In this document: positions 47,057 through 57,425 of the stretch, piece after piece
How positions within the stretch are numbered: the first letter of the stretch is position 1
How the letters are laid out: each line of letters starts with the position of its first letter
Assembly: GCA_963818885.1 (NCBI GenBank)
Contig: CAWFTP010000003.1
Location: 1,302,001 to 1,366,000 of the forward strand
Source of the DNA: DATFDN01 sp963818885
Lineage (GTDB): Bacteria > Pseudomonadota > Alphaproteobacteria > Acetobacterales > Acetobacteraceae
Direction of reading: 5' to 3'
DNA: 64,000 nt
Program-made: the position numbers and the translations under genes
Notes under the pieces: generated by a model
What the model saw: only the letters and a program-made list of their open reading frames with translations
Database searches by the model: none
What the model was told of the DNA's origin: nothing

Positions 47057-48562
47057 TCACCGCCGGCTCGGCGCCGTCAGGCTGACGGTGACGTTCTTGC
47101 GCTGGGTGAAGCTGTCGAGCATCCCCTCAAGCGAGAATTCCCGCCCGATCCCGCTGTGCTTGTAGCCGCCATAGGAGTGCCCGGGCGACTGTCCGAGGCC
47201 CTGGTTCACCTGCACCCAGCCTGATTCGATGGCGTGCGCGGTGCGCAGGCCGGCGCTGATGTCGTGCGTCCAGACATAAGCGGCGAGGCCGTAATGGCTG
47301 TCGTTTGCCATCCGGATCGCCTCGTTCTCGTCCTCCCAGGGGATCGCGACCAGGACGGGGCCGAAAATCTCCTCGCGCGCGAGCCGCCAGTCGTTCGACT
47401 TGTCAGCGAACACGGTGGGGATCGTGAAATAGCCCTCCGACAGCGGCCCGGTCTTCGGCGGCAGTCCGCCGAAGGCGAGCCGCGTGTCCTTACGGTCGAG
47501 CCCGTCCTGGACATAGCCGCAGATCTTGCGGAACTGCTTGTCGTTGATGATCGCGCCGATGTCGGTCGCCTCATCGAGCGGATCGCCCAGCTTCAGCTTC
47601 GACGTCTTCGCCTCCAGCGCCGAGAGGAAGGCGTCGAAATGCTTCTTGTGCAGGAAGAGGCGCGATCCGGCGGTGCAAGACTGGCTCTGCCGCGTGAAGC
47701 GCATGGAGCTGATGATCCCGTCCACCGCCCAATCCTCGGTGCCGACATCGGGGAAGACAATGGACGGACTCTTGCCGCCGAGCTCCAGCGAGACGGGCCC
47801 GATCCGCTCGGCGGCGGCGCGCATCACGATCTTGCCGACCTCGGTCGAGCCGGTGAAGGACATCTTGCGGATCGCCGGATGCTCGGCGAGCGGGCCGCCG
47901 CACTCCTCGCCGAGCCCGGTCAGCACGTTGAGCACACCGGACGGCAGCTGCTCCTGGCAGGCGCGGGCCATCATCAGCACGCCGAGCGGCGCGTCCTCGG
48001 CGGCCTTCATCACCAGCGTGTTGCCGGCGAGCAGGGCGGGCGCGATCTTCAGCGCGCCCAGCAGCACCGGTGCGTTCCACGGGATGATCGCGCCGACCAC
48101 GCCCAGCGGCTCGCGGCGCGTGTAGCTCAGCACGTGCTCGCCGAACGGGATCGTCTCGCCCTTCAGCTCCCCGCCCAGGCCTGCGAAATAGCGGAAGATG
48201 TCGGCGGTCAGCTTCGCCTCGGGCCGCGCCTGGGTGCGCAGTGCGTTGCCGGTCTCGCGCGCGATCAGCCGGCCCAGCTCCTCGGCCTGCGCCTCCAGCG
48301 CGTCGGCGACGCGGCCCAGCATTCGCCCGCGCTCACGCGGCGGCACACGGCTCCAGGCCGGGAAAGCGGCGGACGCGGCGGCGACCGCGCGGTCCACATC
48401 GGCTGCTCGGCCGCGCGGGATGCGGGCGAAGACCTGTTTGTTGCCGGGATTCTCGACGGGCAGCGTCTCGCCGCTCGCGGCACCGACCCAGTCGCCGTTG
48501 ATCAGCATCTTCGCTTCGGTCAGCGTCGCGCTGTCAGGCCGTGCCCGCTCGATCGTATCCAT
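47057..48562 (-). CDS. NAD(P)-dependent aldehyde dehydrogenase
   Basis: This is an ALDH-superfamily enzyme of 501 residues, which oxidises an aldehyde to the acid. The cofactor region PWNAPVLLGALKIAPALLAG and SFTGSTEVGK is present, the catalytic pair is Glu260 in SLELGGKSPS and Cys296 in RQSQSCTAGSRL, and EEIFGPVLVAIPW is the usual late motif. The ATG was chosen for a GGAGG site six bases upstream. The end, GGYKHSGIGREFSLEGMLDSFTQRKNV, resembles betaine/aminobutyraldehyde-type ALDHs, but the substrate cannot be fixed. The next upstream gene on this strand is an LLM-type oxidoreductase, 61 bases away. Confidence 0.93.
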   Translation of the reverse strand: MDTIERARPDSATLTEAKMLINGDWVGAASGETLPVENPGNKQVFARIPRGRAADVDRAVAAASAAFPAWSRVPPRERGRMLGRVADALEAQAEELGRLIARETGNALRTQARPEAKLTADIFRYFAGLGGELKGETIPFGEHVLSYTRREPLGVVGAIIPWNAPVLLGALKIAPALLAGNTLVMKAAEDAPLGVLMMARACQEQLPSGVLNVLTGLGEECGGPLAEHPAIRKMSFTGSTEVGKIVMRAAAERIGPVSLELGGKSPSIVFPDVGTEDWAVDGIISSMRFTRQSQSCTAGSRLFLHKKHFDAFLSALEAKTSKLKLGDPLDEATDIGAIINDKQFRKICGYVQDGLDRKDTRLAFGGLPPKTGPLSEGYFTIPTVFADKSNDWRLAREEIFGPVLVAIPWEDENEAIRMANDSHYGLAAYVWTHDISAGLRTAHAIESGWVQVNQGLGQSPGHSYGGYKHSGIGREFSLEGMLDSFTQRKNVTVSLTAPSRR

Positions 48563-48623
48563 CGCCAGCCTCCATCCAGAGGCCCCGGTTGTGCGTCCGA
48601 CGGGGGCGCCGATCAAGCCGGGG

Positions 48624-49487
48624 TCAGGTGTCGGCGAGCGCTGCCAGCATCCTGTCGCGCGCGGCGAAGTCGCCCTCCGCATGGACCGGCTGGATGCATA
48701 CTTGCGTCGCGCCGGCGTCGAGATGCGCGCGCAGGCCCGCTTTCACCTTCTCGGCGTCACCCCACAGCACCATCGCGTCGATGAAGCGATCGCTGCCGCC
48801 GTTGGACAGATCCTGCTCGGTGAAGCCCAAGCGGAGCCAGTTGTTGCGGTAGTTGTCGAGGGCGAGGTACCGCTCCAGCTCCTTGCGCCCGAGCGCGCGC
48901 GCCTTCGCCGCGTCGGTCTCCAGCGTGACCTTCTGCTCGGCCACCAGCCATTTATCCGGCCCCAGCACTTTGCGGGCCATCGCGGTGTGCGCGGGGGTCG
49001 TGTTGTACGGCAGCGCGCCGCGCGTGCGCTCGGCGGCGAGCTTCAGCATCAGCGGGCCGAGTGCCGCGATGGCGACGGGCCACTCCTCCGTGCCCTTCTC
49101 CCGCTGCACCAGCGCGTCGAGATAGGCGCGCATCGCCGGCACCGGCTTCTGGTATTCGTGGCCGCGCAGCTTCTCCACCATCGGCGCGTGGCTGACCCCG
49201 AGGCCGAGGATGAAGCGCTTGCCGTAAAGCCCGCTCAGCGTCAGCAGCCCGCGCTGCGCGGTGAACGCATCGCGCGCATAGGTGCTGGCGATCGAGCTGC
49301 CGACCTTCAGCTTTGTGCTGTTGGCGAGCATGAACCCGGCGAGCGACAGCGATTCGTAGCCGCGCGATTCCGGATACCAGAGCGTGTCGTAGCCGAGGCG
49401 TTCGATCATGCCGAGGAAGGTTCGGATTTGCCCTCCGTCCAGCCGATCCATCGGATACCAGATGCCCAGACGGCCTAGCTCGATCAT
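48624..49487 (-). CDS. Luciferase-like (LLM class) oxidoreductase, F420- or flavin-dependent type
   Basis: This is a TIM-barrel oxidoreductase of 287 residues. Typical stretches are LGRLGIWYPMDRLDGGQIRTFLGMIERLGYDTLWYPES, VGSSIASTYARDAFTAQRGL and RFILGLGVSHAPMVEKLRGH. The later part has PEEWPVAIAALGPLMLKLAAE-type text and AGATQVCIQPVHAEGDFAARD. The subclass resembles TIGR03620-like F420-dependent enzymes best known from actinobacteria. Use of F420 here is not shown; no F420 gene is in the window. An AAGGAG site precedes the ATG. The substrate is unknown. Confidence 0.85.
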   Translation of the reverse strand: MIELGRLGIWYPMDRLDGGQIRTFLGMIERLGYDTLWYPESRGYESLSLAGFMLANSTKLKVGSSIASTYARDAFTAQRGLLTLSGLYGKRFILGLGVSHAPMVEKLRGHEYQKPVPAMRAYLDALVQREKGTEEWPVAIAALGPLMLKLAAERTRGALPYNTTPAHTAMARKVLGPDKWLVAEQKVTLETDAAKARALGRKELERYLALDNYRNNWLRLGFTEQDLSNGGSDRFIDAMVLWGDAEKVKAGLRAHLDAGATQVCIQPVHAEGDFAARDRMLAALADT

Positions 49488-49647
49488 CGACGACTCCTTC
49501 ATGCCAAGCGAACAGCAAACCACCGCCTGGGCACAATGACCCATGCGCCCGACTGACCCTCAATCTCGTCCCCGCCTAATCCGGCAGCAGTGCGACAAGC
49601 GCGAGGATGACGATGAAGGGTGCCGTGTGGAGGGCGGACCGGGCCCA

Positions 49648-51237
49648 TCACATTCGGAACACCCCGAAGCGCGCTTCCTCGATATGCGCGTTCAACGCCG
49701 CCGACAGTGAGAGGGCCAGCACGCGGCGGGTCTCGGCGGGGTCGATGATGCCGTCATCCCACAGCCGGGCGGTCGCATAGTAGGGCCGACCCTTCGCCTC
49801 GTACTCGGCGCGGATCGGTGCCTTGAACGCCTCCTCCTCCGCTGGGCTCGCGAAGCCGCCGGCGCGCACGGTGGACAGCACGCTCGCTGCCTGCTCGCCG
49901 CCCATCACTGAGATGCGCGCATTCGGCCACATCCAGACGAAACGCGGATCGTAGGCGCGCCCACACATACCATAATTGCCTGCCCCGAAGCTGCCGCCGA
50001 TGATGACGGTGATCTTCGGCACCGAGGTCGTTGCCACCGCCGTCACCAGCTTGGCGCCGTCCTTGGCAATGCCGCCCGCCTCGTATTTCCGCCCGACCAT
50101 GAAGCCAGTAATGTTTTGCAGGAACACGAGCGGGATACGGCGCTGGCTGCACAACTCGATGAAATGCGCGCCCTTGAGCGCGGATTCCGAGAACAGGATG
50201 CCGTTGGAGGCGACGATCCCAACCGGATAGCCCCACACATGTGCGAACCCACAGACGAGCGTTGTCCCGTAGAGCCGCTTGAACTCGTCGAAATCGCTGT
50301 CGTCGACGACGCGGGCGATCACCTCGCGCACGTCGTAAGGTGCCCGGATATCGGCGGGCACCACGCCGTGCAACTCGGCCGGGTCGTAGCGCGGCGGGAG
50401 CGGCGCGCGCATCTCGACCGAGGGGCGCTTCTCGCGATTCAGCCCGGCCACGATGCGCCGGCAGATCGACAAGGCGTGGCGGTCGTCCTGGGCGTAGTGG
50501 TCCACCACACCGGAGATGCGGGCGTGCACGTCGGCCCCGCCCAGATCCTCGGCCGAGACCTCCTCGCCCGTCGCCGCCTTCACCAGTGGGGGACCGGCAA
50601 GGAAGATCGTGCCCTGGCGGCGCACGATCACGCTCTCGTCGCTCATCGCCGGCACATAGGCGCCGCCCGCGGTGCAGGAGCCGAGCACCGCGGCGATCTG
50701 CGGGATGCCCTCCGAGGAGAGCGTCGCCTGGTTGAAGAAGATGCGGCCGAAATGCTCGCGGTCCGGGAAGATCTCGTCCTGCATCGGCAGGAAGGCGCCG
50801 CCCGAGTCGACCAGGTAGAGGCACGGCAGGCGGTTGGCGCGGGCGACCTCCTGGGCGCGCAGATGCTTCTTGACCGTCATGGGGAAGTAGGTGCCGCCCT
50901 TCACCGTCGCGTCATTGGCGACGATGACGCATTCGCGCCCGGTGACGCGCCCGATCCCCGTGATGATGCCAGCGGACGGCACCTCGTCGCCATACATCCC
51001 GTTGGCGGCGAGCTGGGAGAGTTCGAGGAAGGGCGACCCCGGGTCGATCAGCGCCCCGACCCGGTCGCGCGGCAGCAGCTTGCCCCGTGCCAGGTGGCGC
51101 TTGCGCGATGCCTCGCCGCCACCGAGCTCGGCCTTGGCAACCTCGGCGCGCAGGTCATCGACGAGCGCGCGCATGGCGGCCGCATTGGCGGCGAAGTCGT
51201 CGCTCCTAATGTTGGCGTCGGAGTGGAGGACGGTCAT
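49648..51237 (-). CDS. Methylcrotonoyl-CoA carboxylase carboxyltransferase (beta) subunit
   Basis: This is a biotin-dependent carboxyltransferase of 529 residues. It has DLRAEVAKAELGGGEASRKRH, LPRDRVGALIDPGSPFLELS, LYLVDSGGAFLPMQDEIFPDREHFGRIFFNQATLS, GSCTAGGAYVPAMSDESVIV and IPLVFLQNITGFMVGRKYEAGGIAKDGAK, which are diagnostic for MCC beta rather than propionyl-CoA carboxylase. It carboxylates 3-methylcrotonyl-CoA in leucine breakdown. It lies seven bases behind the isovaleryl-CoA dehydrogenase gene, the preceding step. The partner biotin carboxylase/BCCP alpha subunit is not in the window, although it is usually adjacent. Confidence 0.94.
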   Translation of the reverse strand: MTVLHSDANIRSDDFAANAAAMRALVDDLRAEVAKAELGGGEASRKRHLARGKLLPRDRVGALIDPGSPFLELSQLAANGMYGDEVPSAGIITGIGRVTGRECVIVANDATVKGGTYFPMTVKKHLRAQEVARANRLPCLYLVDSGGAFLPMQDEIFPDREHFGRIFFNQATLSSEGIPQIAAVLGSCTAGGAYVPAMSDESVIVRRQGTIFLAGPPLVKAATGEEVSAEDLGGADVHARISGVVDHYAQDDRHALSICRRIVAGLNREKRPSVEMRAPLPPRYDPAELHGVVPADIRAPYDVREVIARVVDDSDFDEFKRLYGTTLVCGFAHVWGYPVGIVASNGILFSESALKGAHFIELCSQRRIPLVFLQNITGFMVGRKYEAGGIAKDGAKLVTAVATTSVPKITVIIGGSFGAGNYGMCGRAYDPRFVWMWPNARISVMGGEQAASVLSTVRAGGFASPAEEEAFKAPIRAEYEAKGRPYYATARLWDDGIIDPAETRRVLALSLSAALNAHIEEARFGVFRM

Positions 51238-51244
51238 GCGCCCC

Positions 51245-52423
51245 TCACGCCGTCTCCTGGAATAGCTCACGCCCGATCAGCATCCGCCTGATCTCGCTCG
51301 TGCCGGCGCCGATCTCGTACAGCTTCGCATCCCGCAGCAGACGCCCCGTCGGGTAGTCGTTGATGTAGCCGTTCCCGCCCAGCGCCTGGATCGCCTCCAG
51401 CGCCATCCAGGTCGCCTTCTCGGCGGCATACAGGATCGCCCCCGCGGCATCCTTGCGCGTGGTCTGGTCGCGGTCGCACGCCCGCGCCACCGCATACACA
51501 TACGCCTTGCAGGCGTTCATCGTGGTGTACATGTCGGCGAGCTTGCCCTGCATGAGCTGGAACTCGCCGATCGGCTGGTCGAACTGGCGGCGCTCGTGCA
51601 CGTAGGGCACGACGACGTCCATGCAGGCCTGCATGATGCCCAGCGGGCCGCCCGCGAGCACCGCACGCTCGTAGTCGAGCCCGCTCATCATCACCCGCAC
51701 GCCCTCGCCCACCCGGCCAAGCACGTTCTCCTCCGGCACCTCGCAGCCCTGAAACACCAGCTCGCCGGTGTTCGACCCGCGCATCCCGAGCTTGTCGAGC
51801 TTCTGGGCGACGGAGAAGCCCTTGAATCCCTTCTCAATGATGAAGGCGGTGATGCCGCGCGGGCCCGCCGCCGGGTCGGTCTTCGCATATACCACCAGCG
51901 TGTCCGCGTCGGGCCCGTTGGTGATCCACATCTTGGTGCCGTTCAGGACGAAGCGGTCGCCATGCCTGTCGGCCCGCGTGCGCATCCCGACGGCGTCCGA
52001 TCCCGCCCCCGGCTCGCTCATGGCGAGCGCCCCGACATGCTCGCCGGAGATCAGCCCCGGCAGGTAGCGGCGTTTCTGCGTCTCGGTCCCGTTGCGCCTG
52101 ATCTGGTTCACCGCGAGCTGGGAATGCGCGCCGTAGGACAGGCCGACCGAGGCGGAGGCGCGGCTGATCTCCTCCATAGCGACCACATGCTCGAGATAGC
52201 CCATGCCGGCGCCGCCGTATTCCTCAGGCGCGGTGATCCCGAGCACGCCGAGGTCGCCCAATTTGCGCCACAGATCCTTCGGGAAGTCATTGTCGCGGTC
52301 GATCTGGGCGGCGCGCGGCGCGATCTCGTCGGCGGCGAACGCCTCGACCTGGTCGCGCAACATGTCGGCGGTCTCGCCGAGGCCAAAGTCGAGCCCAGGA
52401 AAGCGGTTCGGGATCGAAGCCAT
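51245..52423 (-). CDS. Isovaleryl-CoA dehydrogenase
   Basis: This is an acyl-CoA dehydrogenase of 392 residues. The IVD subgroup is shown by FGLGETADMLRDQVEAFAADEIAPRA, YLEHVVAMEEISRASASVGLSYGAHS, the flavin site ALAMSEPGAGSDAVGM, WITNGPDADTLVVYAKTD, and most clearly GLDYERAVLAGGPLGIMQACMDVV, whose Glu is the catalytic base position of IVD. The ending is QALGGNGYINDYPTGRLLRDAKLYEIGAGTSEIRR. It oxidises isovaleryl-CoA in leucine degradation. It heads a two-gene unit with the carboxylase beta subunit and is divergent from a MarR-type regulator, which may control it. Confidence 0.95.
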   Translation of the reverse strand: MASIPNRFPGLDFGLGETADMLRDQVEAFAADEIAPRAAQIDRDNDFPKDLWRKLGDLGVLGITAPEEYGGAGMGYLEHVVAMEEISRASASVGLSYGAHSQLAVNQIRRNGTETQKRRYLPGLISGEHVGALAMSEPGAGSDAVGMRTRADRHGDRFVLNGTKMWITNGPDADTLVVYAKTDPAAGPRGITAFIIEKGFKGFSVAQKLDKLGMRGSNTGELVFQGCEVPEENVLGRVGEGVRVMMSGLDYERAVLAGGPLGIMQACMDVVVPYVHERRQFDQPIGEFQLMQGKLADMYTTMNACKAYVYAVARACDRDQTTRKDAAGAILYAAEKATWMALEAIQALGGNGYINDYPTGRLLRDAKLYEIGAGTSEIRRMLIGRELFQETA

Positions 52424-52516
52424 CGGCGGACATCCTCGGTCAGAGCCGACCCAAACAATCGCGCATTCGCGGCTGCCGACCAAGAGGGACCGGTTTACAC
52501 AGCTCGCGGAGAATGC

Positions 52517-52529
52517 TTGACTTCGTCAA
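52517..52529. promoter_or_regulatory. Palindromic operator-like site TTGAC-TTC-GTCAA
   Basis: A perfect 5+5 bp inverted repeat with a 3-base spacer lies 27 bases before the MarR-GNAT start and about 94 bases before the divergent dehydrogenase gene. MarR proteins bind such short palindromes, and the TTGAC arm could double as a -35 box. Autoregulation is a reasonable inference. The site also lies within reach of the divergent leucine-degradation promoter. Confidence 0.6.
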
Positions 52530-52555
52530 ATTTATCTATGACGGAGGCATTCTCC

Positions 52556-53467
52556 ATGTCCGACGCCATTGCCGCCGTCCGACGGTTCAATCGGTTCTAC
52601 ACCCGTCAGGTCGGCGCACTGCGGGAGGGGCTGCTCGACAGCCGGTTCACACTGACCGAGACGCGGGTGCTCTACGAACTCGCCCACCGTGACGAGCTCA
52701 CGGCAACCGATCTCGCCCGCGACCTCTGCCTCGATCCCGGCTATCTGAGCCGTATCCTGGCCCGCTTCGAAGCCGACGGACTGCTCGCGCGGGCTATGTC
52801 GGAGGCGGATCGTCGCCGTGCGGTCCTGCGCCTCACCGAGGCAGGCCAGGCGGCGTTCGCCCCCCTCAACATCGGTGCCCGTGAGGAGGTCGCGGCCTGG
52901 CTGCGCCACCTCGCCGAGCCGGCGCGGGCCGAACTGGTGGCAGCGATGGGCCGGATCGAGGCGCTGCTCGAGCCGGAGCCGGCGCGCCCCTACGTGATCC
53001 GCCCGCCGCGCGCAGGCGACATCGGCTGGGTCATCTCCCGCCACGGCGCACTCTACGCGGCTGAATACGGGTTCGACTCGCGCTTCGAGGCGCTGGTCGC
53101 CACCGTCGCGGGCGCGTTCCTGGGCAAACACGACCCCGCGCGCGAGAGCTGCTGGATCGCCGAGCGCGACGGGGTGAACCTGGGCTCGATCTTCCTGGTC
53201 CGCGCCGATGACGCGCTCGCCACGCTGCGCCTGCTGCTCGTCGAGCCGACCGCGCGCGGACAGGGTATCGGCCGGCGGCTGGTCGATGAGTGCCTGGCCT
53301 TCGCCCGCGCCGCCGGCTACAGGCGGGTCACGCTCTGGACCAACGACGTGCTGGTCGCGGCGCGACGCATCTACCAGCAAGCCGGCTTCACGCTCATCCG
53401 CAGCGAACCGCACCGCATGTTCGGCCCCACCATCGTGGGCGAAGACTGGGACCTGACGCTGCGCTAG
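52556..53467 (+). CDS. MarR-family regulator fused to GNAT acetyltransferase
   Basis: This is a two-domain protein of 303 residues. The N-terminal part is a MarR winged helix: RRFNRFYTRQVGALREGLLDSRFTLTETRVLYELAHRD, TDLARDLCLDPGYLSRILARFEADGL and the wing SEADRRRAVLRLTEAG. From about residue 143 a GNAT domain follows (YVIRPPRAGDIGWVISRHGALYAAEYGFD), with acetyl-CoA loop VEPTARGQGIGRRLVDECLAFARAAGYRRVTLWTND and the end FTLIRSEPH. The ATG was chosen for GGAGG at good spacing. Such fusions are widespread, with unknown ligands. A palindrome upstream suggests autoregulation. Confidence 0.93.
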   Translation: MSDAIAAVRRFNRFYTRQVGALREGLLDSRFTLTETRVLYELAHRDELTATDLARDLCLDPGYLSRILARFEADGLLARAMSEADRRRAVLRLTEAGQAAFAPLNIGAREEVAAWLRHLAEPARAELVAAMGRIEALLEPEPARPYVIRPPRAGDIGWVISRHGALYAAEYGFDSRFEALVATVAGAFLGKHDPARESCWIAERDGVNLGSIFLVRADDALATLRLLLVEPTARGQGIGRRLVDECLAFARAAGYRRVTLWTNDVLVAARRIYQQAGFTLIRSEPHRMFGPTIVGEDWDLTLR

Positions 53468-53471
53468 CCAC

Positions 53472-53927
53472 TCAGCGGCTCAGGACCTGCTCGATCTCGG
53501 CGAGAGTCGGAACCCGCCCGTTCGGGGTCAGCCGGTCGACCACGCCGGGCAGCACCCGGGAGAGCTGGGCAAGCAGCTCCTGCTCGCTCATGCCCGACTG
53601 GCGGGCGAGATCGGAGATCGTGGTCTGGCCGAGCGCCGAGCCCAGCTGGCTGGGCTGGATTGGCGTGTTGGGACCCGTTCCGACCCAGGAATTCGCCGTG
53701 TCCGCGTGTCCGGCGTTCTGGAGCCGCTCCAGCAAGCCGCCCAGGCCACCGCCGAGCCCGCCCAGCAAACCGCCGCCTTGCCCGGCAGGCGGCGCAGCGG
53801 GAGTAGCCGCGGCAGGCGCGGACGCATCGCCGCGCGACATCATCTTGCCCACCAGCAATGCGCCCAACGCGATCATCAGGGGCTTGGCGATATTCCCGCC
53901 GGGAACGGCGTCATCGAAGAAACCCAT
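53472..53927 (-). CDS. YidB/DUF937-like protein
   Basis: This is a small protein of 151 residues. It starts MGFFDDAVPGGNIAKPLMIALGALLVGKMMS, then has an Ala/Pro stretch and Gly-rich GGGLLGGLGGGLGGLLERLQNAG. The second half carries the YidB pattern: SWVGTGPNTPIQPSQLGSAL, LARQSGMSEQELLAQLSRVLPGVVDRLTPNG. AGGAGG precedes the ATG. The function of YidB-type proteins is unknown. It is convergent with the MarR-GNAT gene, with their stops only four bases apart, and divergent from the acyl-CoA synthetase. Confidence 0.88.
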   Translation of the reverse strand: MGFFDDAVPGGNIAKPLMIALGALLVGKMMSRGDASAPAAATPAAPPAGQGGGLLGGLGGGLGGLLERLQNAGHADTANSWVGTGPNTPIQPSQLGSALGQTTISDLARQSGMSEQELLAQLSRVLPGVVDRLTPNGRVPTLAEIEQVLSR

Positions 53928-54061
53928 GCGCGCCTCCTCTTCTCCGCGACCGACGCTAGTCCCGAAACGTGAAAATGCCAACGACTGCATGGGCTCCACG
54001 CGTGCGCAGCGGCGAGGCGGGGTGTTAGGGTCGCAGCAACGAACGATCCGGGAGACGCTCC

Positions 54062-55756
<1,695 letters not shown>

Positions 55757-56253
55757 GCCTCACGGTCGGGAATCAACTCTCGGAGACGCCGGTGAGCTCC
55801 AGAACAATCCGAGCACCCCCGCGCGTGCCTCGCGTCGGGTTCGATGTGGCGACCTTCCGGCGCAAGCGCAATGCGATACGCCCAGACGAAGGCGCGCCCC
55901 TGACAACTACAGGTTGGTCCCAAGCTTCTGGATCGTCGCCGCCCCGGCGGCCTTTCTGACGCTCGCCCCGGCGGCGCTCGCAACCCAGCCCGCCAACCCG
56001 CCCGCTGAGCACTCGGCGGCGAACTCGCACGAACCCACACCATGCCCCTGACCACGTAGAAGAGCGGCACCAACAACCATCCCGCCTCGCGGGCGACGGT
56101 AGTCAAACACCATCCCGTCCACCCGACCCACATGAAAGCGAGATTCGGCACCCAGACGACAGCCCACAGCTCGTAGTGTCTCGGGCCGCGGGTCGCGAAC
56201 GCGGGGCTATCCTGATAGCGTTGCACAATCAGACCCAGGACTGCGCGAGGGCA
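55757..56253. other. Region without a confident gene; possible broken small membrane/secreted genes
   Basis: No complete gene can be supported. On the reverse strand a frame starting at 56256 (MCPRAVLGLIVQRYQDSPAF) has two Trp-rich hydrophobic stretches (YELWAVVWVPNLAFMWVGWT and AGWLLVPLFYVVRGMVWV) and high third-position GC, then loses any protein-like character. On the forward strand, FWIVAAPAAFLTLAPAALA near 55922-55978 looks like a signal peptide followed by a short Pro/Ala tail, with an out-of-frame MRYAQTKARP just before it. Either could be real with one indel. I rank the reverse membrane frame slightly higher. Confidence 0.4.
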
Positions 56254-56254
56254 C

Positions 56255-57108
56255 ATGCCGAGCCAGAACGGCGCGATCTCCACGCCGGCCCCAGCCGTTG
56301 CTACGGTCGATGCCATTGGCAATGGCCGCGCGTTCCTCGGCCTCGCGCTGCTGCTCCTGGCCTTCGGCCTGCTTTTATCCCATGGATGGGCGGCCCGGCC
56401 GGGCGGGTCCGTGACCTCGCCTTCGGGATGAGCCTGCTCGGGGTGCTCGCCCTGTTCGCGAGCTTCGGCTCGGCGATGACCGGCCGCTGGAGCGGCATCC
56501 TGATGACCGGGCGCAACGTCTACTCGCTGGTGCGCGCCCAGGCGGCGGCCTGGACCGGCGTCGTGCTGTCCGCGCTCGTCGCGGCCGTGGCCTGCAATCT
56601 GTGGAACATCGGCGGGGGCGCCGCGAACGCCTTCGACATCACGGTTCCCCAGAACCTGCTCATCATGCTCGGGATCTCCGGCGCCTCGCTCGCCGCCTCT
56701 CCCGCCGCGCTCGCGCTGCGCACCAAAACCCCCGCCCGTCCGGAGCAAGCGGAGGCCGCGCGGCAGCGGCTCGGCGAACCCTCGATCGGCACCACCGGGC
56801 AGGTCGTCACCCGCGCCGATCCCGCTCGCGCGTCCTGGCGGGACATCATCCGGGGTGACGAGGTGGCGAACGCCGGGGTGGTCGACATGAGCAAGGTGCA
56901 GCATCTGCTGATCGGCACCATGCTGGTCGGGGGCTACGCCGTGCTGGTGGCGCGGTGCTTCGCGCTCGCCGCCGCCGACGCCCCGATCGGCGCGTTGCCG
57001 GATTTCAGCCCCGGCTTCGCTTGGCTGCTCGGAATCAGCAGCGGTGCCTACATTGCCTACCGGGCGGCGCCGAAATCGGCCTCTGGTCCGGACACCGTCC
57101 ACGGCTGA
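56255..57108 (+). CDS. Predicted inner-membrane protein of unknown function (frameshift)
   Basis: This is a membrane protein of about 284 residues if one break near 56395 is repaired. The first helix, GRAFLGLALLLLAFGLLLSHGWA, is in one frame and continues as RVRDLAFGMSLLGVLALFASFGSAM in the next. Further helices are AAAWTGVVLSALVAAVACNLW, NLLIMLGISGASLAASPAALAL, LLIGTMLVGGYAVLVARCFAL and FAWLLGISSGAYIAYRA. The loop between helices four and five (TKTPARPEQAEAARQRLGEP; DIIRGDEVANAGVVDMSKVQ) is soluble. The layout resembles an uncharacterised family of bacterial membrane proteins, but I do not recognise it. The start is uncertain. Confidence 0.65.
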
Positions 57109-57143
57109 GCGCAACCGCCGCCCTGGCGCGCGGTTTATCCGTG

Positions 57144-57425
57144 ATGCCCGACCCAGTTCCCAACCCGCCGCCCGCGCCACCGACGGCTCCGCCCGAGCAG
57201 CCGGCTTCGCCGCCCGCCGAGACGCCGTCGCACGCTCCCGATACAACCCCCGCGCCGCCACCGGCCGAGGTGCCCGCGCCCGGCCCGGCGCAGCCGCCCA
57301 CTGCCCGGTCGGCCAGCGCAATGGTAGGCTCCCTGCGAAACACAGGGAGGACCGAGGAATGCGCTGGGCCCGCTTCGAGCAGAACGGAACGCCGACCTAC
57401 GCGATCGTCGAGGGCGACGAGCTGA
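57144..57425 (+). CDS. Possible short proline/alanine-rich protein
   Basis: An ATG opens a frame rich in Pro and Ala (DPVPNPPPAPPTAPPEQPAS; PAEVPAPGPAQPPTARSAS). It lacks a membrane segment or recognised domain and runs 66 bases into the following FAH-family gene in another frame, which makes it doubtful as drawn. It could be the C-terminal or linker part of the preceding membrane protein in a mis-sequenced region. Low confidence. Confidence 0.25.
   Translation: MPDPVPNPPPAPPTAPPEQPASPPAETPSHAPDTTPAPPPAEVPAPGPAQPPTARSASAMVGSLRNTGRTEECAGPASSRTERRPTRSSRATS

Noticed and set aside
49488..49647. Short hydrophobic frame (TAPFIVILALVALLPD) after the carboxylase gene
   Set aside because: It has no start codon between the upstream stop and the hydrophobic part and is under 30 residues.
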